A DNA stretch of 8,298 nt. Source: an uncultured Eggerthellaceae bacterium. GTDB lineage: Bacteria > Actinomycetota > Coriobacteriia > Coriobacteriales > Eggerthellaceae. The stretch covers positions 1 to 8,298 of the forward strand of contig CASTMW010000070.1 of the NCBI GenBank assembly GCA_949450265.1, in the 5' to 3' direction. The position numbers and the translations under genes are program-made. A model generated the notes under the pieces. The model was not told the DNA's origin, made no database searches, and was given only the letters and a program-made list of their open reading frames with translations. Of the stretch, positions 1 to 5,613 are shown one piece after another (position 1 is the first letter of the stretch; the number at the start of each line of letters is the position of its first letter).

Positions 1-576
1 AAGGTGGTCGTGCCGGTCTATGTCATCGCAGCGTTCACCGTGGTGGCCAATGCGTTCCTCTTCGAATACGGGAGCTTCTCGTTTCGGGTGGAGGGCTTGG
101 ATCGCGGATTCTTCTTCGCTGTCCGCATCCTGCTTCTGGTGTGGGCCAGCTTGATCCTGTGCTATACCTCCACGAGCACGCAGCTGACCGATGCGCTGGC
201 GAGCTTCTTGGCACCCCTGCGCCGTTTCAAGGTGCCGGTGGACGATGTGGCCATGGTCTTCGGCATCGCTTTGCGCTTCATCCCGGTGACCGCTGATGAG
301 TACCTGCGCATTCGCGATGCGCAGTGGTCGCGTGGCGCGCCGCTCACGGATGGTCCTATCCTGGCGCGCGTTCGCTCGCATGTGGCCATCCTGATCCCGC
401 TCTTCGTCGGTCTGTTCCGCCGCGCCGATGCGCTGGCCATGGCCATGGATGCCCGGTGCTATGGGTTGCCGGGGGTGCAACGCACGCACCTTTCGGCCCA
501 TCCCGTCTCCGCGAAAGATATTGCGGTGACCGTTGTCGGATGCCTTTGCTGCATCGCGATGGCGATCTTCCTCTGA
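1..576 (+). CDS. ecfT: Energy-coupling factor transporter transmembrane protein (EcfT/CbiQ family), 5' end missing
   Basis: This is the membrane T component of an ECF-type importer, which couples the ATPase pair to a vitamin- or metal-binding S component. The frame is open from base 1, so the true start lies upstream; about 191 codons are present of a family norm near 260. Counting from the GTG at base 4, hydrophobic segments lie near residues 3-20, 36-54, 126-139 and 172-190. Both signature coupling motifs are visible: AQWSRGA (bases 319-339, usual form AQxARGA) and AMDARCYG (from about base 445, usual form AMEARGY). The second carries Cys where Gly is normal. The stretch TSTSTQLTDAL before the first motif is also typical of the family. 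No CbiO-type ATPase or S component follows, so partners must lie upstream or elsewhere. The nearby NikR-like operator makes a nickel/cobalt (CbiQ/NikQ) role possible, but substrate cannot be read from this subunit. Confidence 0.85.
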   Translation, partial: KVVVPVYVIAAFTVVANAFLFEYGSFSFRVEGLDRGFFFAVRILLLVWASLILCYTSTSTQLTDALASFLAPLRRFKVPVDDVAMVFGIALRFIPVTADEYLRIRDAQWSRGAPLTDGPILARVRSHVAILIPLFVGLFRRADALAMAMDARCYGLPGVQRTHLSAHPVSAKDIAVTVVGCLCCIAMAIFL

Positions 577-580
577 GATT

Positions 581-607
581 GTGTTACGATTGCAGAATAC
601 GTAACAC
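581..607. promoter_or_regulatory. Probable NikR operator, GTGTTAC-N13-GTAACAC
   Basis: A perfect inverted repeat lies between the ecfT stop and the nikA start: GTGTTAC (581-587) and GTAACAC (601-607) separated by 13 bases. Symmetry extends one more base pair inward (G588/C600), giving 8-bp arms. From memory, this matches the operator form GTGTTAC-N13/14-GTAACAC described for Geobacter uraniireducens NikR and predicted in several other groups. It differs from the E. coli form GTATGA-N16-TCATAC. It ends 20 bp before the nikA start, where a repressor would block initiation. No convincing -35/-10 pair is visible around it, though TACGAT (585-590) inside the left arm could serve as a -10. Binding by NikR is inferred; the repeat itself is directly seen. 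Confidence 0.82.
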
Positions 608-627
608 TATTGAGAGGGAGGGTGACC

Positions 628-2289
628 ATGGCGCGATCCGTGACGCGGAGAGGGTTCTTCGGTGCCGCTGCCGCGAGCTGTGCTGCCCTGGCGCTCGGGG
701 GATGCGCGGGCGCGCGTAATACGGATGGCGCTCCTGCAGGCGCTGGCGGCCCGGTCTCGGGGGATACCACCGAGGTCATCGTATCCATGACGCCTTCGTC
801 AGAGCCCGAAGCGGGGTTCGACCCTTTGTTCAGCTGGGGATGCGGCGAGCACGTGCATGAGCCGCTGATCCAGTCGACCTTGGTGACCACCGACATCGAC
901 CTGAACTTCGTCAACGATCTGGCGGTGTCCTACGAATGCGCAGCGGATGGTCTGACTTGGACCTTCGATATCCGCGATGATGTGCGCTTCACCGACGGGG
1001 AGCCGCTGACGGCGCACGATGTTGCGTTCACGATCAATGGCATCAATGCGAACCTGGCGGCTCAGGCTGATCTCTCCATGGTCGACGAAGCGGTGGCCGA
1101 GAGCGATACGCGCGTAGTGCTCCATCTGAACAAGCCTTACAACGCCATGCTCTACACCTTGGCGGTGGTGGGCATTGTGCCCGCGCATGCCTACGATGAG
1201 GCTACCTACGGATCGCATCCGATCGGGAGTGGTCGCTACATGCTGGAACAGTGGGATCGAGGGCAGCAGGTCATCCTGCGCGCGAATCCTGATTACTATG
1301 GCCAGGCCCCGCTCATGGAGCGCGTGGTGGTGGTGTTCATGGAAGAGGACGCATCGCTCGCGGCGGCAAGTGCCGCCCAGGTGGATGTGGCCTACACCGC
1401 AGCCACTGTGGTGGATGCGGTGCAGCTTGTCGGATACGAGGTGCTCAACTGCGAATCAGTGGATTCGCGGGGTATCTCGCTGCCTTCCATCGGCGCAGGC
1501 GCGCTGCGCGTCGTGGAGGGCGATATGGCGCTGGATGCGGGCAACGATGTGACCGCCGATGTGGCGCTCAGACGCGCCATCAATGTGGCAGTGGATCGTC
1601 AGCGCATGATCGACGGGGTGCTGAACGGCTATGGGACGCCCGCCTACAGCGTTTCCGATGGCATGCCGTGGTACAACCCCGACATGGAGGCGCTGCCCTC
1701 ACCGGCGGATGCGACGCAGCTTCTGGAAGATGCGGGATGGCAGCGCGGACCGGATGGCATCTATGAGAAGGATGGCGTGCGCGCCGCTTTCGATCTGTAC
1801 TATAGCGCTGGCGATTCGGTGCGTCAGGCGCTCGCGAGCGACTTCGCCGACCAGATGCGGGCGGTGGGCATCCAGGTGGTGCCGATCGGTTCGGGATGGA
1901 CCTACGATGCGGACGGCATCTATGCGCATCAGTACACCGATCCGGTGCTGTGGGGGTGGGGAGCGAACAGTCCTGTGCAGATGTATTCGCTGCACTACGG
2001 CCCTTCCGAGAGCAACTACGCCTGTTATGAGAGCGCGGACGTGGATGCGCACATGGATGCGGCGTTGGCGGCTGACACCATCGAGGCGTCCTATCCTGCG
2101 TGGCAAGCGGCCCAGTGGGATGGTCAGAATGGGTTCGCGCCACAAGGAGCGGCCACATGGGTATGGCTGTGCAACGTGGACCATCTCTACTTCAAGCGAA
2201 CGGCCTTGTCGGTGGCGGCTCAGAAGCCGCACCCGCATGGGCATGGGTGGTCGCTCGTGAACAATGTGGACCAGTGGTATTGGGAGTGA
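628..2289 (+). CDS. nikA: Nickel/peptide-type ABC transporter substrate-binding lipoprotein (SBP_bac_5, NikA-like)
   Basis: This 553-residue protein is the extracytoplasmic receptor of the importer. The ATG at 628 is chosen because GGAGG (617-621) sits 6 bases upstream; a TTG at 610 in the same frame would bury that site inside the gene. The N-terminus has a twin-arginine-like RRGFF (residues 7-11), a hydrophobic stretch and a lipobox LGGC with the lipid-carrying Cys26, so Tat export and lipid anchoring are likely. The mature part has the cluster-C binding-protein pattern: HEPLI near 77, TWTFDIRDDVRFTDGEPLTAHDV (110-132), a GSGRYML core and a Trp-rich C-terminus. Cys72, His75 and His77 in GCGEHVHEP, and His535, His537 and His539 in KPHPHGHGW, are candidate metal-contact residues by composition only. 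The NikR-like site directly upstream is the main reason for calling nickel rather than peptide. Confidence 0.8.
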   Translation: MARSVTRRGFFGAAAASCAALALGGCAGARNTDGAPAGAGGPVSGDTTEVIVSMTPSSEPEAGFDPLFSWGCGEHVHEPLIQSTLVTTDIDLNFVNDLAVSYECAADGLTWTFDIRDDVRFTDGEPLTAHDVAFTINGINANLAAQADLSMVDEAVAESDTRVVLHLNKPYNAMLYTLAVVGIVPAHAYDEATYGSHPIGSGRYMLEQWDRGQQVILRANPDYYGQAPLMERVVVVFMEEDASLAAASAAQVDVAYTAATVVDAVQLVGYEVLNCESVDSRGISLPSIGAGALRVVEGDMALDAGNDVTADVALRRAINVAVDRQRMIDGVLNGYGTPAYSVSDGMPWYNPDMEALPSPADATQLLEDAGWQRGPDGIYEKDGVRAAFDLYYSAGDSVRQALASDFADQMRAVGIQVVPIGSGWTYDADGIYAHQYTDPVLWGWGANSPVQMYSLHYGPSESNYACYESADVDAHMDAALAADTIEASYPAWQAAQWDGQNGFAPQGAATWVWLCNVDHLYFKRTALSVAAQKPHPHGHGWSLVNNVDQWYWE

Positions 2290-3106
2290 CGAGAGGCGAA
2301 CGCGGGGGATCCGGACGCATCCAGTCGCTCTGCAGTCCTCGCTCGGCGGACATGCCAACGGGCATGTCCGTTCGCTGCGGTTCAATGCGCCAGTAAAGGA
2401 TATCATCGCCCAGCGTGCGCTCAATTCGCTCGCGCTCATGTCCATCGCATGGGTGCTGAGCGGCGTCATCGGCTTCGTGTTGGGGGTGGTGGCTGCGGCG
2501 CATCGCGGATCGGTCGTCGACCGCATCGTGAAGGGCTACTGCTTCGTCTTGGCGGCAAGCCCCACGTTCTGGGTGGCGCTGCTCATGCTCATGGTGTTCA
2601 GCGTGGCGCTCGGCTGGTTCCCGGTAGGGTTCTCGGCGCCCATCGGGAAGGCGGCGGCTGAGGTGACCCTCTCCGATGCGCTCCATCATATCGTGTTGCC
2701 CGCGCTCACGCTCTCGTTGGTGGGCGTGGCCAATATCGCCCTGCATACGCGCGAGAAGGCGATCGATGTGCTGTTATCGCCCTACCTGCGCTTCGCTCGT
2801 GCTCGGGGTGCATCCGAGTCGCAGGCCATCATGCGCCATGGGTTGCGCAACCTGGCGCTGCCCGCCATCACGTTGCAATGCGCGCAGATCGCCGAGATAT
2901 TCGGCGGCAGTGTGCTGGTGGAGCAGGTGTTCAGCTATCCCGGGCTCGGCCAGGCGGCGGTCACGGCGGGCATCGGTGGCGATACAGCTCTTCTGGCGGG
3001 CATCGCGCTCGTGTCGGCCGCGCTCGTCTTCGGCGGCAATTTCATCGCTGATGTTCTCTATGGCCTCATCGACCCGAAGATGCGAACGAAGGCCGCTCAT
3101 GGCTGA
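2264..3106 (+). CDS. nikB: Nickel/peptide-type ABC transporter permease (NikB-like), N-terminus apparently lost
   Basis: This is the first membrane subunit of the importer. From about residue 38 (SLRFNAPVKDII) it follows the NikB/DppB family closely. Five hydrophobic segments are visible (about 55-78, 91-120, 142-160, 203-222, 241-267), with the EAA-type ATPase-contact loop YLRFARARGASESQAIMRHG near 174-193 and the SYPGLG motif at 224-229. What is missing is the usual opening of about 60 residues: the first membrane helix and the PGDP-type motif after it. The reading frame upstream instead encodes a polar, Arg-rich stretch overlapping the end of nikA. The ATG at 2264 is only the first start in the open frame; it lies 26 bp inside nikA and has no ribosome-binding site. 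HPVALQ (19-24) may be a remnant of the family's DQPLxVQY region. The gene may therefore be a deletion derivative or an assembly error. The family call is firm; start and function are not. Confidence 0.72.
   Translation: MWTSGIGSDERRTRGIRTHPVALQSSLGGHANGHVRSLRFNAPVKDIIAQRALNSLALMSIAWVLSGVIGFVLGVVAAAHRGSVVDRIVKGYCFVLAASPTFWVALLMLMVFSVALGWFPVGFSAPIGKAAAEVTLSDALHHIVLPALTLSLVGVANIALHTREKAIDVLLSPYLRFARARGASESQAIMRHGLRNLALPAITLQCAQIAEIFGGSVLVEQVFSYPGLGQAAVTAGIGGDTALLAGIALVSAALVFGGNFIADVLYGLIDPKMRTKAAHG
2347..2370. repeat. Perfect 10-bp inverted repeat (hairpin) at the nikA-nikB boundary
   Basis: CGGACATGCC (2347-2356) and GGCATGTCCG (2361-2370) are exact reverse complements separated by the tetraloop AACG. 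Two further G-U pairs are possible outside the stem. It lies 57 bp after the nikA stop, inside the frame assigned to nikB, just before family-like sequence begins. There is no T-run after it, so it is not a standard terminator. It could protect the nikA message 3' end, as stem-loops after binding-protein genes often do, or be the footprint of the rearrangement that removed the nikB start. Confidence 0.55.
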
Positions 3107-3962
3107 AGCAGTAATGGCCATGCTGCATGCGCCACGACAACGGCATGTGGCGAATCGTCGTTGGACGTTCGTGGTCATCGTCATCGCGGCGGTCATCCTG
3201 GTGGCCACGGTGGTGGCAGGGTTCGTGCTCGAACCGGCAGCCATGCGCACCGATCTGGCACAGAAGGGCTTGCCGCCGAGCTTCGCGCATCCGTTCGGCA
3301 CCGATCAGCTGGGGCGTGATATGCTCGTGCGCACCGTTGCTGGCCTCTCGCCGAGCATCCGCGTCGGGCTCTTCGCAGCGTGCGCATCGTCGGCGATCGC
3401 GCTGATCTTGGCGGCCCTTGCCGCTTTTGGCGGCCGTCGCGCTGATGCGGTCGTCTCATGGCTGATCGACCTGATGATGGGCATCCCGCATATCGTGCTG
3501 CTCATCCTCATCTCGTTCGCGCTCGGAAAGGGCTTCTGGGGCGTCACGATCGGCGTGGCGCTGACCCATTGGCCCTCGCTCACGCGCGTGCTGCGGGCCG
3601 AGATGCTGCAATGCCGCACTTCCGACTACGTGACAGCCGCACGCAGGCTGGGCGTTTCGCAGGCCCGCATCATCCGCGATCATATGGTGCCCGCCATCCT
3701 GCCGCAGTTCATCGTGGGGCTCATCCTCATGTTCCCGCATGCCATCCTGCATGAGGCCGCCATCACCTTTCTCGGGTTCGGGCTGCCGCCCGAGCAACCG
3801 GCCATCGGCATCATCTTGTCGGAGAGCATGTCGTACCTGTCGGCGGGCATGTGGTGGTTGGCGGTGTTCCCAGGCATTGCGCTCATCCTGGTCGTGCTGC
3901 TCTTCGACGCGGTGGGCAATGGCATCCGTACGCTGATGGATCCGGCGAGCGGTCAGGAGTAG
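3099..3962 (+). CDS. nikC: Nickel/peptide-type ABC transporter permease (NikC-like)
   Basis: This is the second membrane subunit, 287 residues and apparently complete. The ATG at 3099 overlaps the end of nikB (ATGGCTGA, 8 bp) and has GAAGG at 3088-3092, six bases upstream, so translation is probably coupled; the frame is open much further upstream but those codons belong to nikB. The first membrane helix is at about 22-44. It is followed by the family hallmark HPFGTDQLGRDMLVR (64-78). The transporter core has helices near 84-110, 118-143, 146-160, 203-221 and 251-271. The EAA loop DYVTAARRLGVSQARIIRDH spans 176-195, and the typical FLGFGLPPEQPAIG pattern is at 224-237. It would pair with NikB to form the channel through which nickel (or a nickel chelate) crosses the membrane. 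No defects are visible. Confidence 0.85.
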   Translation: MAEAVMAMLHAPRQRHVANRRWTFVVIVIAAVILVATVVAGFVLEPAAMRTDLAQKGLPPSFAHPFGTDQLGRDMLVRTVAGLSPSIRVGLFAACASSAIALILAALAAFGGRRADAVVSWLIDLMMGIPHIVLLILISFALGKGFWGVTIGVALTHWPSLTRVLRAEMLQCRTSDYVTAARRLGVSQARIIRDHMVPAILPQFIVGLILMFPHAILHEAAITFLGFGLPPEQPAIGIILSESMSYLSAGMWWLAVFPGIALILVVLLFDAVGNGIRTLMDPASGQE

Positions 3963-3964
3963 AC

Positions 3965-4879
3965 ATGACGGATCGCACGACAGCTTCGGCGCACGCATCC
4001 GGTGAGCTCCATCATCACCATACGCATGCCCTTGCGTCCCGCCATGCGGGCGGTCATCATCTGCTGCAGGTCGAGGACCTGAGCGTATCCTTTCGCATGT
4101 ACGATGACAGCGACAGCGGCATCCGAGGCTTCTTCTCGGCGCCGCAGCAAACGGTGTTCGCGGTGCGCGATCTGAGCGTGGCCGTTCATGAAGGCGAGAT
4201 CGTTGCCGTCGTGGGGGCATCGGGTGCGGGCAAATCGCTTATGGCCGATGCGATCCTGGGCCTGTTCGAGCCCAATGCCGAGGTGTGCGGACGCATCTGG
4301 TTCCAAGGGCAGCCCATGACAGCGGATGGGCTGGCTGCTTTGCGCGGTCATGGCATCTCGCTCGTGCCGCAGAGCGTGACCAGCTTGGACCCGCTGATGC
4401 GCGTTGGCAAGCAGGTGCGCGGTCGGGCGGTCAGCAGGAAGGATGCAGCGGTGCGTGCGCAGCGCCAACAGCACCTATTCGAGCGCTATGGGCTGGATGC
4501 GTCAGTGGAGCGGATGTACCCGCATGAGCTCTCTGGAGGCATGGCACGGCGGGTCCTTTTGTGTTGCGCGCTTATGGACGACCCTTCGCTGATCGTAGCC
4601 GACGAGCCCACGCCGGGATTGGATGCGCGCTTGGCACAGCAGGCGATGGACGACCTTCGCCAGTTCGCCGATAGCGGCGGGGGTGTGCTGCTGATAACGC
4701 ACGACATAGAATTGGCGCTCAACGTGGCCGATCGCGTTGCTGTGTTTGAGGGGGGTACCGTGGTGGAGGAGACATCGGTGGACAGCTTCCGCGAAGAGGA
4801 GCTCCTGCGCTCGGAGGCGGCCCGACGCCTGTGGCGGGCGCTGCCGCAGAACGGGTTCACGGTGGATGCCGATGCTTGA
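3965..4879 (+). CDS. nikD: Nickel/peptide-type ABC transporter ATP-binding protein (NikD-like) with histidine-rich N-terminus
   Basis: This 304-residue cytoplasmic ATPase energises the importer. The ATG at 3965 lies 2 bases after the nikC stop, with AGGAG (3955-3959) 5 bases upstream. All nucleotide-binding motifs are present: Walker A GASGAGKS (84-91), Q-loop at about Q136 (LVPQ), signature LSGGM (189-193), Walker B LIVADEP (209-215) and H-loop His246. The unusual part is the N-terminal leader before the domain begins near residue 33. It holds eight histidines within 17 residues (16-19, 21, 27, 31, 32), including HHHHTH. Such runs bind Ni or Zn in nickel-handling proteins, for example HypB of some species. 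Here they may sense, buffer or receive imported metal in the cytoplasm; that is inference. Residues 44-66 form a longer than usual insertion before the second strand. A C-terminal Opp/Dpp-type cysteine extension is absent. Confidence 0.85.
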   Translation: MTDRTTASAHASGELHHHHTHALASRHAGGHHLLQVEDLSVSFRMYDDSDSGIRGFFSAPQQTVFAVRDLSVAVHEGEIVAVVGASGAGKSLMADAILGLFEPNAEVCGRIWFQGQPMTADGLAALRGHGISLVPQSVTSLDPLMRVGKQVRGRAVSRKDAAVRAQRQQHLFERYGLDASVERMYPHELSGGMARRVLLCCALMDDPSLIVADEPTPGLDARLAQQAMDDLRQFADSGGGVLLITHDIELALNVADRVAVFEGGTVVEETSVDSFREEELLRSEAARRLWRALPQNGFTVDADA

Positions 4880-5486
4880 GGCACGTAACATCTCCTTCGC
4901 CTATCGCAAAGGCGAGCCGGTGCTCGACGGGGTGACGCTCGTCGTGCATCCCGAAGAGCGCGTGCGCATCTGTGCGCCGTCGGGCGGGGGGAAGACCACG
5001 CTGTGCTCCCTTATCGCAGGGTATCGGATGCCCGCATCCGGGCAGGTGCTCGTGGACGGGGAACCGCTCCGTGCGCGGGGGATATGCCCGGTGCAGTTGA
5101 TCGGCCAGCACCCCGAGCGTATGGTCGACCCGCGTCTGCGCATGCGTGACACGCTGCGCGAGGCGGGCGATGAGGATGCGGATACGCTGGAGGCGCTCGG
5201 CATCGAACCGCACTGGCTGAGCCGATTCCCGCACGAGCTGTCAGGTGGGGAATTGCAGCGCTTCTGCATTGCGCGTGCTCTGATGGCGCGCCCGCGCTAC
5301 GTTGTGGCCGACGAGATATCCACCATGCTGGACGCTGTTTCCCAGGCGCGCATCTGGAAAGCGATCCTGGTGTATTGCGCGCGAAGCGGGGCAGGGCTCG
5401 TCTTCACCACGCATTCGGATCCTTTGGCCGAGCACATCGCCACGCGCACGTTCCAGCTGGAGAGCATAGAAGAGTTCCCTGCGTGA
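4872..5486 (+). CDS. nikE: Nickel/peptide-type ABC transporter ATP-binding protein (NikE-like), compact
   Basis: This is the second ATPase of the importer. I take the ATG at 4872, which overlaps the nikD stop by 8 bp (ATGCTTGA), mirroring the nikB/nikC overlap, and has GGTGGA at 4861-4866 at a workable distance. The ATG at 4866 adds only two residues and would abut that site. The product is 204 residues, clearly shorter than the roughly 260-270 usual for NikE, and is little more than a bare nucleotide-binding domain. Motifs: Walker A APSGGGKTT (35-43, with Ala in place of the first Gly), Q-loop at Q79, signature LSGGE (123-127), Walker B YVVADE (143-148), D-loop LDA (153-155) and H-loop His181. 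The C-terminal extension that carries the Opp/Dpp-type domain is absent. A heterodimer with NikD is expected. It closes the nickel operon; no clear terminator follows. Confidence 0.83.
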   Translation: MLEARNISFAYRKGEPVLDGVTLVVHPEERVRICAPSGGGKTTLCSLIAGYRMPASGQVLVDGEPLRARGICPVQLIGQHPERMVDPRLRMRDTLREAGDEDADTLEALGIEPHWLSRFPHELSGGELQRFCIARALMARPRYVVADEISTMLDAVSQARIWKAILVYCARSGAGLVFTTHSDPLAEHIATRTFQLESIEEFPA

Positions 5487-5538
5487 GCCACTCCTTGCTA
5501 TCGTCTTGGGCCATGGTCGCCCGCCAGCAGGATCACCG

Positions 5539-5567
5539 TTGACAAAACTTTGATGTCAAAGTAATAT
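5539..5567 (+). promoter_or_regulatory. Sigma-70 type promoter for the ATP-grasp/MarR operon
   Basis: The -35 box TTGACA (5539-5544) is a perfect consensus, the spacer is the optimal 17 bases, and the -10 box TAATAT (5562-5567) differs from TATAAT at two positions. Transcription would start near 5574, about 40 bases before the first gene. A palindrome fills the spacer between the boxes, so a bound repressor would exclude RNA polymerase. Confidence 0.85.
5547..5562. promoter_or_regulatory. Operator 1, ACTTTGATGTCAAAGT palindrome in the promoter spacer
   Basis: A perfect palindrome with 7-bp arms around a TG centre occupies the -35/-10 spacer. The core TTTGA-N2-TCAAA has the size and symmetry of MarR-family operators; FabT sites of streptococci have a similar TTTGA/TCAAA core, as I recall. 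The MarR gene at 7237 in the same operon is the likely binder. That link is inferred. Confidence 0.75.
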
Positions 5568-5576
5568 CTCCCAAAC

Positions 5577-5592
5577 ACTTTGACATCAAACT
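5577..5592. promoter_or_regulatory. Operator 2, ACTTTGACATCAAACT near-palindrome just after the transcription start
   Basis: This is a second copy of operator 1 in the opposite orientation: its reverse complement, AGTTTGATGTCAAAGT, matches operator 1 at 15 of 16 positions. The centres of the two sites are exactly 30 bp apart, close to three helical turns, so two bound dimers would sit on the same face of the DNA. Confidence 0.72.
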
Positions 5593-5613
5593 ATATGGCG
5601 CGGAAGGATGGTC

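Larger units (their letters stand above)
5487..5607. other. Intergenic regulatory region between the two operons
   Basis: This is the largest non-coding gap in the window. The first half (5487-5538) shows only a weak GGGC/GCCC stem around CCATGG with no T-run, so the end of the nik transcript is not obvious. The second half is distinctly AT-richer than the surrounding genes and holds a strong promoter and two palindromic operators, listed separately. Confidence 0.7.

Noticed and set aside
610..630. TTG at 610 as the nikA start
   Set aside because: It would place the ribosome-binding site GGAGG (617-621) inside the gene and lengthen the signal peptide with charged residues; ATG 628 fits the Tat-type leader.
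2286..2396. GTG at 2286 (overlapping the nikA stop) as the real nikB start
   Set aside because: That frame ends at a TAA near 2394 and encodes no membrane helix, so it would also require a frameshift; kept only as a possible relic of the original coupled start.
1699..2526. Long open frame on the minus strand (275 codons) across nikA and nikB
   Set aside because: It is antisense to genes with clear family motifs, is rich in Arg, His and Pro as expected for a GC-rich shadow frame, and has no domain I recognise.
4010..4035. His run in NikD as an engineered purification tag
   Set aside because: It is broken by other residues, uses both CAT and CAC codons, starts at residue 16 and lies in a natural operon context with no vector-like sequence.
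3456..4220. Long open frame on the minus strand (254 codons) across nikC and nikD
   Set aside because: It is a shadow of nikC/nikD coding sequence; composition is Arg/His/Asp-rich and no family motif is visible.
5505..5523. GGGC/GCCC stem around CCATGG as the nik operon terminator
   Set aside because: The stem is only four base pairs and no T-run follows, so it does not meet a rho-independent terminator pattern.
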